64,000 bases of DNA from Vagococcus acidifermentans (lineage in GTDB: Bacteria > Bacillota > Bacilli > Lactobacillales > Vagococcaceae). Shown here in pieces: positions 18,675 to 26,830 of this stretch. The notes beneath the pieces are model-generated. The model did not search any database. It was given only the letters and a program-made list of their open reading frames with translations, and was not told the DNA's origin. How positions within the stretch are numbered: the stretch's first letter is position 1; each line of letters begins with the position of its first letter. The position numbers and the translations under genes were made by a program. The DNA is taken from positions 62,001 through 126,000 of the forward strand of contig NZ_NGKC01000001.1 in NCBI RefSeq assembly GCF_003987655.1, given 5' to 3'.

Positions 18675-19349
18675 ATGTCAAATAAAACCATTGTTGAACG
18701 GCCGATTTATCGGTATTTGCAATTGATTACAGTAGTATTTTTAAGCAATTGCTGTTTTATTTTATTTTTAGCGCCTTTTTTAATTTTATTTTTTAATATG
18801 TCGGTTTCAATTAGCAATATTATGATTTATTGTATTGCGTTAATACCGTCATCAGTCGGTCTCCAAGGTCTCTTGGGAACGATGTTGATTTTTGAGAGAG
18901 ACAAAAGTGCTAATATCTTATATGATTTTTTTTCAGCAGTAAAAGATAATTGGCGGCAGTCTCTCTTGTTTGGTACCATCTTTTTTACAGGAGCAATGAT
19001 TTTGCTGATAGATATGTTACATGCTGCTGCTGAAGCATCTTGGCTGATGCTAGGCATATATGCAGTGTTGTCCTTCATTTTTATTACTTATTATCTCCTC
19101 ATCATGATACTAACCGCCAAATATGAAATGTCAGTAAAGGAAATCCTGAAATTAGGTGTGTATACGATGGTGTTTCACTTTACAAAAAGTGTTCGACTTT
19201 TTAGTTGTATCACGTGTCTAATTATCGGTTTTTGGTATATGCCATCACTTAGTCTGCTGGTTGTTTTTGGCTTGTTTGCATGGCTATTGGTAAAAGCCAG
19301 TCAAAAAATCTTTTATGTGTTAATGAAAGAGTTAGGAGGAGAACAGTGA
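18675..19349 (+). CDS. YesL-like DUF624 membrane protein
   Basis: A 224-residue integral membrane protein with about five hydrophobic segments (around 20-48, 52-72, 95-118, 122-150 and 175-205). The N-terminal pattern (YRYLQLITVVFLSNCCFILFLAPF) matches the DUF624/YesL family, which is nearly always encoded beside YesMN two-component systems and LplABC-type sugar importers. Its biochemical role is unknown. The gene begins four bases after the regulator stop and overlaps the next gene in GTGA, so it is part of the same operon. Confidence 0.82.
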   Translation: MSNKTIVERPIYRYLQLITVVFLSNCCFILFLAPFLILFFNMSVSISNIMIYCIALIPSSVGLQGLLGTMLIFERDKSANILYDFFSAVKDNWRQSLLFGTIFFTGAMILLIDMLHAAAEASWLMLGIYAVLSFIFITYYLLIMILTAKYEMSVKEILKLGVYTMVFHFTKSVRLFSCITCLIIGFWYMPSLSLLVVFGLFAWLLVKASQKIFYVLMKELGGEQ

Positions 19350-20665
19350 AAAAAGCAGTATATATGGCGATGTGCAGCTTATTATGCGTATTTTGGACGG
19401 GCTGTACCCAAAAAGACAATCAGGACAAGCAAGCCGCATCAGCTGACGAACCTCAAGAAGAGTATCTGTTTCCTTTTGAAGAAGTCGAACAGTTTACGCT
19501 GGATAAAGGAGGAGAGTTGCTTGAATTTGAGTTGAATCAAGCGAACTGGGAGTTAGAGGATGGCGGAGCCACATTAATTGAGCAGGAACAGGTCAATGAT
19601 AAAATCACGACGCTGTTGAAAACGGCGGGTGTACCGGCTGAGACATTTAACCCAGAGAAAGGGACAGAGTTATTTAAAGTCATCACAGCAAAAGATACTG
19701 TGTCATTTTATAAAGAACATGATGACTACTATGGCATCACTGGACAAGGAACTTACAAACTCAGCAATTTTGATGTTGTGTCAGACTTCTCGCCGATATA
19801 CTTTAATGGAGGCGCATTATTGGCTGAAGATACGGAAGCACTACGCAGAGTAAATTTTTCAACAGCAACTAAAGAATATTTTATTACAAAAGATAAAGGG
19901 ACACTGTCGGATGTGGAGACAACACCTTTTATTAGCGGCTGGTACTTGCATGATTACTTTAAAACACCCCGGTCTGTCGAATATTATACAATGGAACGGA
20001 TTTTGAAAAGTGCAGTGCTGCTGCCTAGTCATAAAATAAACTCAGTCCCTTCAGGCAGTGATATGCTCTCGCCCATAAGTGTTGTTTTTGAATATGTTGA
20101 TGGAGACGATCAACAGTTTTCAATTGTTGCTTACAATGAGGCAGTTCAAAGTTATTTTGTAGAGTATCAGAATAGCCTGTATGAAGTTCCCAAAAATGTG
20201 GTGTCTGTTTTCGCAAAAGAGGGATTACAGCTGGTAGATCGTTTCTTATATATATTGCCTTTAGATGCAGTAACAGCTATTGATATTCAACGAACCAAAG
20301 GCGAGGACTACCACCTGCTGATAGAACACGACGTGACACAATCAGTTCTAACATCTAGTTTTTTCTTAAATGACCGACAAGTTGATGAAGAGGCTTTCAG
20401 AAAAACGTATCAGTATATTGCGGTGCTTGCCCCTGTGTCAGAAATCGCTCCATCTGAAGACGATCTGAAAGCAGCTGTTCTTTCGCTAAAAATGACGTAT
20501 ACATTTCTCAGTGAAGGAGAAAGTCAGACACGTACGCTACTCTTTTATGACACAGGTGAAAAGAACACGTACTTGTGTGAACTTGGCAGTAAAGAATATT
20601 TTTCGGTGTCTAAACAGCAGCTGGACGACATGCTGAATGAAATCCAAAAATTATCTGATAATTAG
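19346..20665 (+). CDS. DUF4340-like lipoprotein
   Basis: A 439-residue secreted lipoprotein. The N-terminus KKAVYMAMCSLLCVFWTGC is a lipoprotein signal peptide with a WTGC lipobox, and the mature protein would be anchored through Cys17. The remainder has repeated short beta-strand patterns (FTLDKGGELLEFELNQANWELE and VNDKITTLLKTAG) like DUF4340 proteins. The GTG at 19346 follows GGAGGAG and overlaps the stop of the DUF624 gene; a longer frame from 19280 would hide the signal peptide. It could assist sensing or solute capture for the two-component system, but no function is established for it. Confidence 0.75.
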   Translation: MKKAVYMAMCSLLCVFWTGCTQKDNQDKQAASADEPQEEYLFPFEEVEQFTLDKGGELLEFELNQANWELEDGGATLIEQEQVNDKITTLLKTAGVPAETFNPEKGTELFKVITAKDTVSFYKEHDDYYGITGQGTYKLSNFDVVSDFSPIYFNGGALLAEDTEALRRVNFSTATKEYFITKDKGTLSDVETTPFISGWYLHDYFKTPRSVEYYTMERILKSAVLLPSHKINSVPSGSDMLSPISVVFEYVDGDDQQFSIVAYNEAVQSYFVEYQNSLYEVPKNVVSVFAKEGLQLVDRFLYILPLDAVTAIDIQRTKGEDYHLLIEHDVTQSVLTSSFFLNDRQVDEEAFRKTYQYIAVLAPVSEIAPSEDDLKAAVLSLKMTYTFLSEGESQTRTLLFYDTGEKNTYLCELGSKEYFSVSKQQLDDMLNEIQKLSDN

Positions 20666-20667
20666 GT

Positions 20668-20693
20668 AAAAGAGCAGATTCACTGCTCTTTTT
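20668..20693 (+). terminator. Terminator of the GH3/two-component operon
   Basis: A 10-bp stem (AAAAGAGCAG and CTGCTCTTTT) around ATTCA runs into a T-rich tail, three bases after the DUF4340 gene stop. It separates the regulatory operon from the transporter operon. Confidence 0.85.
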
Positions 20694-20751
20694 CTTATTC
20701 AGAGCGGCAGGTCTTACGGAGCGGATATATCTTACCGTGAAAAGTATCTAC

Positions 20752-20811
20752 TTTTTATGATATTTAGCACTAAAAAGTAGGATGCTTTACTGTATCCGCT
20801 TTCTGTAAAAT
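20752..20811 (+). promoter_or_regulatory. Activator site and promoter of the importer operon
   Basis: Second exact copy of TTTTTATGATATTT (20752-20765), followed as in the first copy by CAC and an A-rich patch. It starts 54 bases before the -10 box TAAAAT (20806-20811), against 53 bases for the copy at 12617. The -35 region (20783-20788, TGCTTT) is poor, in keeping with dependence on an activator. The flanking sequence also contains an AAAAGTA...TACTTTTT dyad around 20741-20756. Confidence 0.6.
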
Positions 20812-20849
20812 TAGAGTAGAGCACGAGAGAATAATTGGAGGGGAATGCA

Positions 20850-21815
20850 ATGGAATACCCAGCAGAATCACTTTCTGAAAATGAAAGCAGGAGGAAAGGC
20901 AAAAAGAAGATAACATGGAGGGAATTAAAGAATCAGAAGATTCTTATTTTGATGATTATTCCTTTTATTATTTGGTTATTAGTTTTTTGCTATGCACCAT
21001 TGATGGGATGGCTGATGGCGTTTCAAAATTATAAACCTGGAAACGGGTTGATTTTTGGCCAAGAATGGGTGGGCTTAAAATATTTTAAAGAATTATTCAA
21101 TGAGCCGCAATTTTATACGGCTTTAAAGAATACATTCGGTATGGGTGTTTTAGGTCTTGTTTTTGGATTCTTGAGTTCCATCACATTTGCGCTGTTTCTT
21201 AACGAGTTGAGATTTACCAAGTTCAAAAAGCTGACGCAGACAATTTCTTACTTGCCGCACTTTGTTTCATGGGTAATTGTCGCTAATATCGTGACCACCT
21301 CTCTATCCCAAACAGGTGTCATTAATAATCTGCTGATGTCATTACATGTGATCGATAGTCCAATTAACTTTATGAGTGATCCAGGAAAGTTTTGGGGGAT
21401 TGTGACAGCGGCTGATGTTTGGAAAGAAACAGGGTGGAATGCCATTATTTATTTTGCCGCAATGGCATCAATTGATCAAGAGATGTATGAGGCAGCCAAA
21501 GTGGATGGCGCATCAAGGCTCAGACAAATGTGGAGCATTACACTTCCGTCAATTAGACCTGTTATTATGGTTCTTTTGATTATGAGTATTGGCAACTTAA
21601 TAAATATTGGTTTTGAAAAACAAATGTTGTTGGGCAATAATATTGTTCAAGACAAAGCACTGGTAATTGATAAGTATGCTTTGGATTATGGGATTGGAAT
21701 GTTCAGATATTCTTTTGGTACAGCGATTGGTATTTTTAAATCTGTCGTCAGTGTCGTTCTGATTTTTGTGTTTAATCAGATTGCCAAAAAAACCGGGGAA
21801 GGCCGGCTGATATAG
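20850..21815 (+). CDS. LplB-type sugar ABC transporter permease
   Basis: A 321-residue inner-membrane permease of the carbohydrate-uptake-1 type, forming a channel with the next gene product. It has about six transmembrane helices, begins with a charged cytoplasmic N-terminus, and carries the EAA coupling loop near residue 215 (EAAKVDGASRLRQMWSITLP). The segment CYAPLMGWLMAFQNYKPG is the LplB signature for polysaccharide-type importers. The ATG at 20850 follows GGAGGGG. No ATPase gene is found in the locus, so a shared MsmX-like ATPase encoded elsewhere is presumed. Confidence 0.93.
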   Translation: MEYPAESLSENESRRKGKKKITWRELKNQKILILMIIPFIIWLLVFCYAPLMGWLMAFQNYKPGNGLIFGQEWVGLKYFKELFNEPQFYTALKNTFGMGVLGLVFGFLSSITFALFLNELRFTKFKKLTQTISYLPHFVSWVIVANIVTTSLSQTGVINNLLMSLHVIDSPINFMSDPGKFWGIVTAADVWKETGWNAIIYFAAMASIDQEMYEAAKVDGASRLRQMWSITLPSIRPVIMVLLIMSIGNLINIGFEKQMLLGNNIVQDKALVIDKYALDYGIGMFRYSFGTAIGIFKSVVSVVLIFVFNQIAKKTGEGRLI

Positions 21816-21827
21816 GAGGTGGTTATT

Positions 21828-22733
21828 ATGAAGGTAAGAAAAAAAAGAGAGTTTACACTAATGGATATTATTATCGCCGTCTTTATGCTTGGCGTCATCA
21901 TTATTACATTGTATCCATTTCTAAACGTGCTGGCTACATCATTGAATGATGCTGCGGATACAGCTAAAGGCGGGCTGACTATTTTTCCGAGAAAGTTTAC
22001 ACTGGTAAACTATAAAGAAATATTTTCAGGCAATAGCCAGCTTTTAAGGGCATTCAGCAACTCTGTGCTAAGAACGGTTATTGGTACACTAGCGGGTGTT
22101 TTCAGCTGTTGCGTGTATGCATATGTGATCAGCCGCAGGGATTTTATGTTCAGAAAACAGGCGACGACTTTGTTGATCTTGACAATGTATGTCAGTGGTG
22201 GCTTAATCCCTACTTACTTAGTTATTCGCGGATTAGGGTTGATTAATAATTTTGCGGTATATATATTACCGATGCTTCTGAGTGCATACAATGTCATTGT
22301 TATTCGTTCCTTTATAGAGGGATTGCCAGATGCTTTGGAAGAGTCTGCGAAAATTGATGGAGCGAATGATTTGACTATTTTTATAAAAATAATTTTGCCG
22401 CTTTGTAAGCCGGTCATAGCTACCATAGCTTTATTTATAGCTGTCGGCCAGTGGAACAGTTGGTTTGATACATATTTATATGCGAAAACTAATAATAATT
22501 TGACGACATTACAATATGAATTGATGAAAATTTTAGACAATGCATCGGCACAAGTATCCTCAGGTGGTCAATCTGCGACAAGCAGTATGGAATTAATGAA
22601 CAAAGCTCAAACGACACCAGAATCAATCAAAATGGCAATTACGATTATTGCCACAGTACCGATTGTTGTGGTATATCCGTTCTTACAAAAACATTTTGTT
22701 TCAGGTTTAACTTTAGGGGCAGTAAAAAATTAA
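21828..22733 (+). CDS. LplC-type sugar ABC transporter permease
   Basis: The second permease of the importer, 301 residues with six predicted membrane helices. The EAA loop reads EESAKIDGANDLTIFIKIILPL near residue 185. The C-terminal end (HFVSGLTLGAVKN) is the ending typical of LplC/YtcP permeases. The ATG at 21828 is preceded by GGAGG (21813-21817); the GTG at 21819 is too close to that site. It sits 12 bases after lplB and 23 bases before the binding-protein gene. Confidence 0.93.
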   Translation: MKVRKKREFTLMDIIIAVFMLGVIIITLYPFLNVLATSLNDAADTAKGGLTIFPRKFTLVNYKEIFSGNSQLLRAFSNSVLRTVIGTLAGVFSCCVYAYVISRRDFMFRKQATTLLILTMYVSGGLIPTYLVIRGLGLINNFAVYILPMLLSAYNVIVIRSFIEGLPDALEESAKIDGANDLTIFIKIILPLCKPVIATIALFIAVGQWNSWFDTYLYAKTNNNLTTLQYELMKILDNASAQVSSGGQSATSSMELMNKAQTTPESIKMAITIIATVPIVVVYPFLQKHFVSGLTLGAVKN

Positions 22734-22756
22734 ATAAAAAATAGGAGGAAAAACAC

Positions 22757-24418
22757 ATGAAAAAGAAAACAATATGTAGCGCCTTACTTTTAACAAGTGC
22801 AGTTCTGATTTTAGGTGCGTGCGGGTCAGACAAAAAGGCTAAGGATGGGGAAGGAGATGTTACCACACTAACGTTTTTTAACAAAGATTTGCAGAAGGAT
22901 GATAAATTTGATAATCCAGTGGCAAAAGAAATTACAAAGAAAACAGGTGTCAAACTGGAAATCTCACATCCTGTTGGAGGAGATGAACAGGCAATTCCGC
23001 TAATGATAGCAAGTGGCGATTATCCCGACATCATTTTTGGTAAAGGCGATTTAAATAAACTGATTGACGCCAATGCAGTGATTCCATTAGATGAAATGAT
23101 TGAAAAAAAAGGGGACAACATAAAAAAACTGTACGGCGATCAACTCGACCGGCTGCGGAATAGTTTAGATGATCCGCAAATCTATCATCTGGGAACAGGC
23201 GGCGTAGAGAATGCCTATTATAAAACAAGCGGAACGTTCTCAATTCAGTTAGATGTGTTAAAAGAACTGGGTTATCCGGAGATTAGAACACTAGATGATT
23301 TTGAAAAAGCTATTGCTGCTTATAAAGAAAAATATCCTGAGATTGATGGGCAAGAAACGATTGGTTTGTCTTTACTTGGTTCGGATTGGCGTTGGCTGAT
23401 TACTGTCGGGAACCCTGCCGGATTTGCTTCAGGTTTGCAGGATGATGGTCAATGGGCAGTGGATGACAAAACAGGTGAGACAGTTTATAAATTCCAGTTG
23501 CCAGAATTTAAAGAGTACTTTAAATGGTTGAACAGTATGAATGCCAAAGGGCTTCTGGATCCGGAGTCATTTACGCAAAAGGCAGATACATACATTGCAA
23601 AACTGTCTTCTGGAAGAGTATTGGGCATTGCCGATCAGGACTGGAACTACCAGGATGCCGTTAAAAACTTAAAAGCTGATGACAAAGAATGGCGTCTATA
23701 TGCTCCTTTGCCGGTTACGTTAAATGAAAACCTTCTTTCCCAAGGTGTAAAAGACTATGGATTTACAGGAACGACAGGTGTTTCTATTTCTTCCACTAGT
23801 GAAAATCAAGATAAGGCTTTTGAATTTTTAAACTGGATGGCATCTGAAGAAGCACAGATTCTAGTTAACTGGGGTGTCGAAGGTGTTAACTATGACATCA
23901 AAGACGGGAAACGCGTAGCGAAGCCGGAGGATTTGAAAGCATCTCAAACAGATACAAATTATCAAACTAAGACAGGGATCGGCGCATACGGCTGGCCATT
24001 CCCGCAATGGGGAACAGCAGCAGTTGATTCTGCTGGTCAAAGTATTTCAAGAGATACAAAAGAACAGGTCATCAATGATTTTACAGATGCTGAAAAAGAA
24101 GTTTTGGCAGAATACGATGCTGAATTGTGGGTCGATCTATTTCCTAAACCAGAAGAGCTAGGTACCTCTGATCATGGGAAAGCATACGAATATGTGCTGC
24201 CATCAGAAAGCGATGCAAGTATTATTCAAACTAAGGCGGATGACTATGTGACACAAACTGTAACCAAAGCGATTTTAGCAGATCCGCAAGACTTTGATAA
24301 AATCTGGGAAGATATGCAAAAAGAATTAGAAAAAATAGGTATTGAAAAGGCGAATAATGAAATGACTCAATTAACACAGGATCGTATCAAACTGTGGAGC
24401 GGTGAGTTTAAAAAATAG
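22757..24418 (+). CDS. Extracellular oligosaccharide-binding lipoprotein
   Basis: The solute-binding component of the importer, tethered to the outer face of the membrane. The 553 residues start with a lipoprotein signal (LILGACGS, acylated Cys22). The size and features match LipO/YtcQ-type family 1 binding proteins used for large oligosaccharides: an N-terminal TLTFFNK strand, SGDYPDIIFGKGD near residue 80, and several tryptophans likely to stack on sugar rings. It follows the permeases and precedes the alpha-xylosidase, supporting uptake of an oligosaccharide that is cut inside the cell. Confidence 0.92.
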   Translation: MKKKTICSALLLTSAVLILGACGSDKKAKDGEGDVTTLTFFNKDLQKDDKFDNPVAKEITKKTGVKLEISHPVGGDEQAIPLMIASGDYPDIIFGKGDLNKLIDANAVIPLDEMIEKKGDNIKKLYGDQLDRLRNSLDDPQIYHLGTGGVENAYYKTSGTFSIQLDVLKELGYPEIRTLDDFEKAIAAYKEKYPEIDGQETIGLSLLGSDWRWLITVGNPAGFASGLQDDGQWAVDDKTGETVYKFQLPEFKEYFKWLNSMNAKGLLDPESFTQKADTYIAKLSSGRVLGIADQDWNYQDAVKNLKADDKEWRLYAPLPVTLNENLLSQGVKDYGFTGTTGVSISSTSENQDKAFEFLNWMASEEAQILVNWGVEGVNYDIKDGKRVAKPEDLKASQTDTNYQTKTGIGAYGWPFPQWGTAAVDSAGQSISRDTKEQVINDFTDAEKEVLAEYDAELWVDLFPKPEELGTSDHGKAYEYVLPSESDASIIQTKADDYVTQTVTKAILADPQDFDKIWEDMQKELEKIGIEKANNEMTQLTQDRIKLWSGEFKK

Positions 24419-24453
24419 TTGACAATGAACAATGAGAAAAGGCGGGTAACACT

Positions 24454-26739
24454 ATGAAATATTCAAATGGCGGTTGGTTGATTAAAGACGGTTTTAATGT
24501 CGATTATGCAGTACATGTCTATGATGTTCGCTATACGGAAAACAGTCTGTATCTGTATGCGCCGTTTAATTTTACAGGGCATAAAGGCCATTCGCTGGAT
24601 GGTGGTATGTTCACCATTGAAATTACATCTCCTTTAGAGGATGTGATTTCTGTCAAGATGTATCATCATGAAGGCTCTGCACAAAAAAAAGCTGCTTTTG
24701 AGATAAATCATCAACAGCCACATGTAACAATTACAGAAAATGAGAACATGTATATTTTTTCAAGCGGAAAATCTTCCGTTGAAATAGCTAAGGGTGAGCA
24801 GTTGTCCATGATTTATAAAAGGGACGGCGAAGTATTGACTGAAAGCAGCCCTAGAAGTAAAGCATATATAAAAGATGACACAGGTCAGATCCATGTTTCC
24901 GAACAGTTGTCTATTGGTGTTGGTGAGTATATTTATGGGTTAGGTGAAAGATTTACAGCTTTTGTGAAAAACGGTCAAACCGTTGATATCTGGAATGAAG
25001 ACGGTGGAACAGGCACAGAGCAAACCTATAAAAACATTCCGTTTTACATTAGTAATAAAGGTTATGGTATTTTCGTCAATACGCCTGAGAAAGTCAGCTT
25101 TGAGATTGGTAGCGAAAAAGTTTCCAAGGTCCAGTTCAGCCAGCCGGGAGAATCTATGGAGTACTTCTTTATGGCAGGAGACAACATGAAAAAGGTGCTG
25201 ACTTTATATACGACACTGACTGGCAAACCAAGTCTGCCGCCAGCCTGGTCTTTTGGCCTATGGTTGAGTACGTCATTTTTAACTGACTATGATGAAGAAA
25301 CGGTTAATACATTTGTGGACGGCATGTTTGAACGTGACATCCCGCTGGATGTGTTCCATTTTGATTGTTTATGGATGAGAGAATTTGAGTGGTGTAACTT
25401 TACTTGGGATGAACGGATGTTTCCTGAGCCGGAAAAAATGCTGAGACGTTTGAAAGATAAAGGACTTAAAATATCTCTATGGATTAATCCGTATGTTGGA
25501 CAAAAATCACCTCTATTCGATGAAGGAATGACGAATGGCTACTTTTTAAAACGCCCAAATGGCGATGTTTGGCAATGGGATAAATGGCAAGCTGGTTTAG
25601 CAATCGTTGATTTTACTAATCCAGATGCAGTAGCTTGGTATAGAGGGAAATTGAAAGCATTGCTTGATATGGGAGTTGACAGTTTTAAAACAGATTTTGG
25701 GGAACGTATCCCAACTGATTGTGTGTATCATGACGGGTCATCACCTGAAAGTATGCATAACTACTATGCTTATTTATACAATCAAGTGGTGTTCGATTTG
25801 TTAAAGGAAGAGCGTGGGGAACAGGAAGCAGTCTTGTTTGCAAGGTCTGCTACGACCGGTTCACAGAAATTCCCTGTTCATTGGGGAGGCGATTGTACAT
25901 CAGATTATCCGTCTATGGCGGAGTCGCTGCGGGCTGGTCTATCATTTGGTATGAGCGGTTTCGGTTTCTGGTCTCATGATATTGGCGGATTTGAAGCAGG
26001 GTGCACACCTGATTTGTATAAACGTTGGACCCAATTTGGTCTGCTTTCCTCTCACAGCCGTTATCACGGCAGCTGGGAGTATAAAGTACCGTGGCTCTAC
26101 GGAGAAGAGGCCGTCGATGTGACACGCAAATTCACTAAGCTAAAACTCTCTTTGATGCCTTATATCATGAAACAGGCGCAAGTGTCGGTGAATCAAGGGA
26201 TACCGATGATGCGTGCGATGGTACTTGAGTTTCCGGAAGACAGAAACAGTCATCATTTGGATCAGCAATATATGTTTGGTGAAAACTTGCTAGTTGCTCC
26301 GATTTTTAATGATAGAGGAGTAGCAGAGTTTTACGTTCCTGAAGGCAGATGGACCAACTTTTTGACAAATGACATTCATGAAGGCGGCAAATGGTATAAA
26401 GAAGACTATGACTATTTGACTATGCCATTATTAGTGAAGCCGAACAGTCTGATTGTGACAGGTCCGAACTCAGAAGGAGCGGCCTACGATTATGCGAAAC
26501 AAGTCGTTATCCATGCATTTGAGATTGATCAGAAGGCGACTGCGGAAGTAACCGACCAGCAAGGTAAAACTGTTGGTTCAATCAGTGTTAAAAGGTTAGA
26601 GGAAGGCGGCTATTGCGTGCAGACTACCGGACTGGGCGAAGCGAGTATTGTATTTCGGAATGAGCAGTTGTCCAGCGGAGAATCATGTGCTGAAGGCACA
26701 TTAATCAAACTTACAGGCACGGAACAAGTCATCAGATAA
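24454..26739 (+). CDS. GH31 alpha-xylosidase, YicI-like
   Basis: A 761-residue cytosolic alpha-glycosidase that probably removes terminal alpha-1,6-xylose from the non-reducing end of xyloglucan oligosaccharides or isoprimeverose. Domain order is an N-terminal beta-sandwich (1-250), the TIM barrel (about 260-585) and C-terminal beta domains. The nucleophile motif SFKTDFGERIP gives Asp414 and the acid/base motif HWGGDC gives Asp480, close to Asp416 and Asp482 of Escherichia coli YicI. FHFDCLWM near residue 305 is characteristic of alpha-xylosidases rather than alpha-glucosidases. There is no signal peptide. It is the last gene before an internal hairpin. Confidence 0.93.
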   Translation: MKYSNGGWLIKDGFNVDYAVHVYDVRYTENSLYLYAPFNFTGHKGHSLDGGMFTIEITSPLEDVISVKMYHHEGSAQKKAAFEINHQQPHVTITENENMYIFSSGKSSVEIAKGEQLSMIYKRDGEVLTESSPRSKAYIKDDTGQIHVSEQLSIGVGEYIYGLGERFTAFVKNGQTVDIWNEDGGTGTEQTYKNIPFYISNKGYGIFVNTPEKVSFEIGSEKVSKVQFSQPGESMEYFFMAGDNMKKVLTLYTTLTGKPSLPPAWSFGLWLSTSFLTDYDEETVNTFVDGMFERDIPLDVFHFDCLWMREFEWCNFTWDERMFPEPEKMLRRLKDKGLKISLWINPYVGQKSPLFDEGMTNGYFLKRPNGDVWQWDKWQAGLAIVDFTNPDAVAWYRGKLKALLDMGVDSFKTDFGERIPTDCVYHDGSSPESMHNYYAYLYNQVVFDLLKEERGEQEAVLFARSATTGSQKFPVHWGGDCTSDYPSMAESLRAGLSFGMSGFGFWSHDIGGFEAGCTPDLYKRWTQFGLLSSHSRYHGSWEYKVPWLYGEEAVDVTRKFTKLKLSLMPYIMKQAQVSVNQGIPMMRAMVLEFPEDRNSHHLDQQYMFGENLLVAPIFNDRGVAEFYVPEGRWTNFLTNDIHEGGKWYKEDYDYLTMPLLVKPNSLIVTGPNSEGAAYDYAKQVVIHAFEIDQKATAEVTDQQGKTVGSISVKRLEEGGYCVQTTGLGEASIVFRNEQLSSGESCAEGTLIKLTGTEQVIR

Positions 26740-26767
26740 CAACGAGTCAGTGATGGCAGTTTGACAT

Positions 26768-26803
26768 AAAGCGTGACAGAAACGTTTGTCACGCTTTTCT
26801 TTT
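26768..26803 (+). terminator. Hairpin between the GH31 and second GH3 genes
   Basis: An 11-bp perfect stem (AAAGCGTGACA and TGTCACGCTTT) is followed by a T-rich tail broken by a C. It lies 92 to 28 bases before the next GH3 gene with no clear new promoter between, so it probably lowers but does not abolish transcription of the downstream enzymes. Confidence 0.75.
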
Positions 26804-26830
26804 ATAACGGTCAGAACATGGAGGGGAAAT

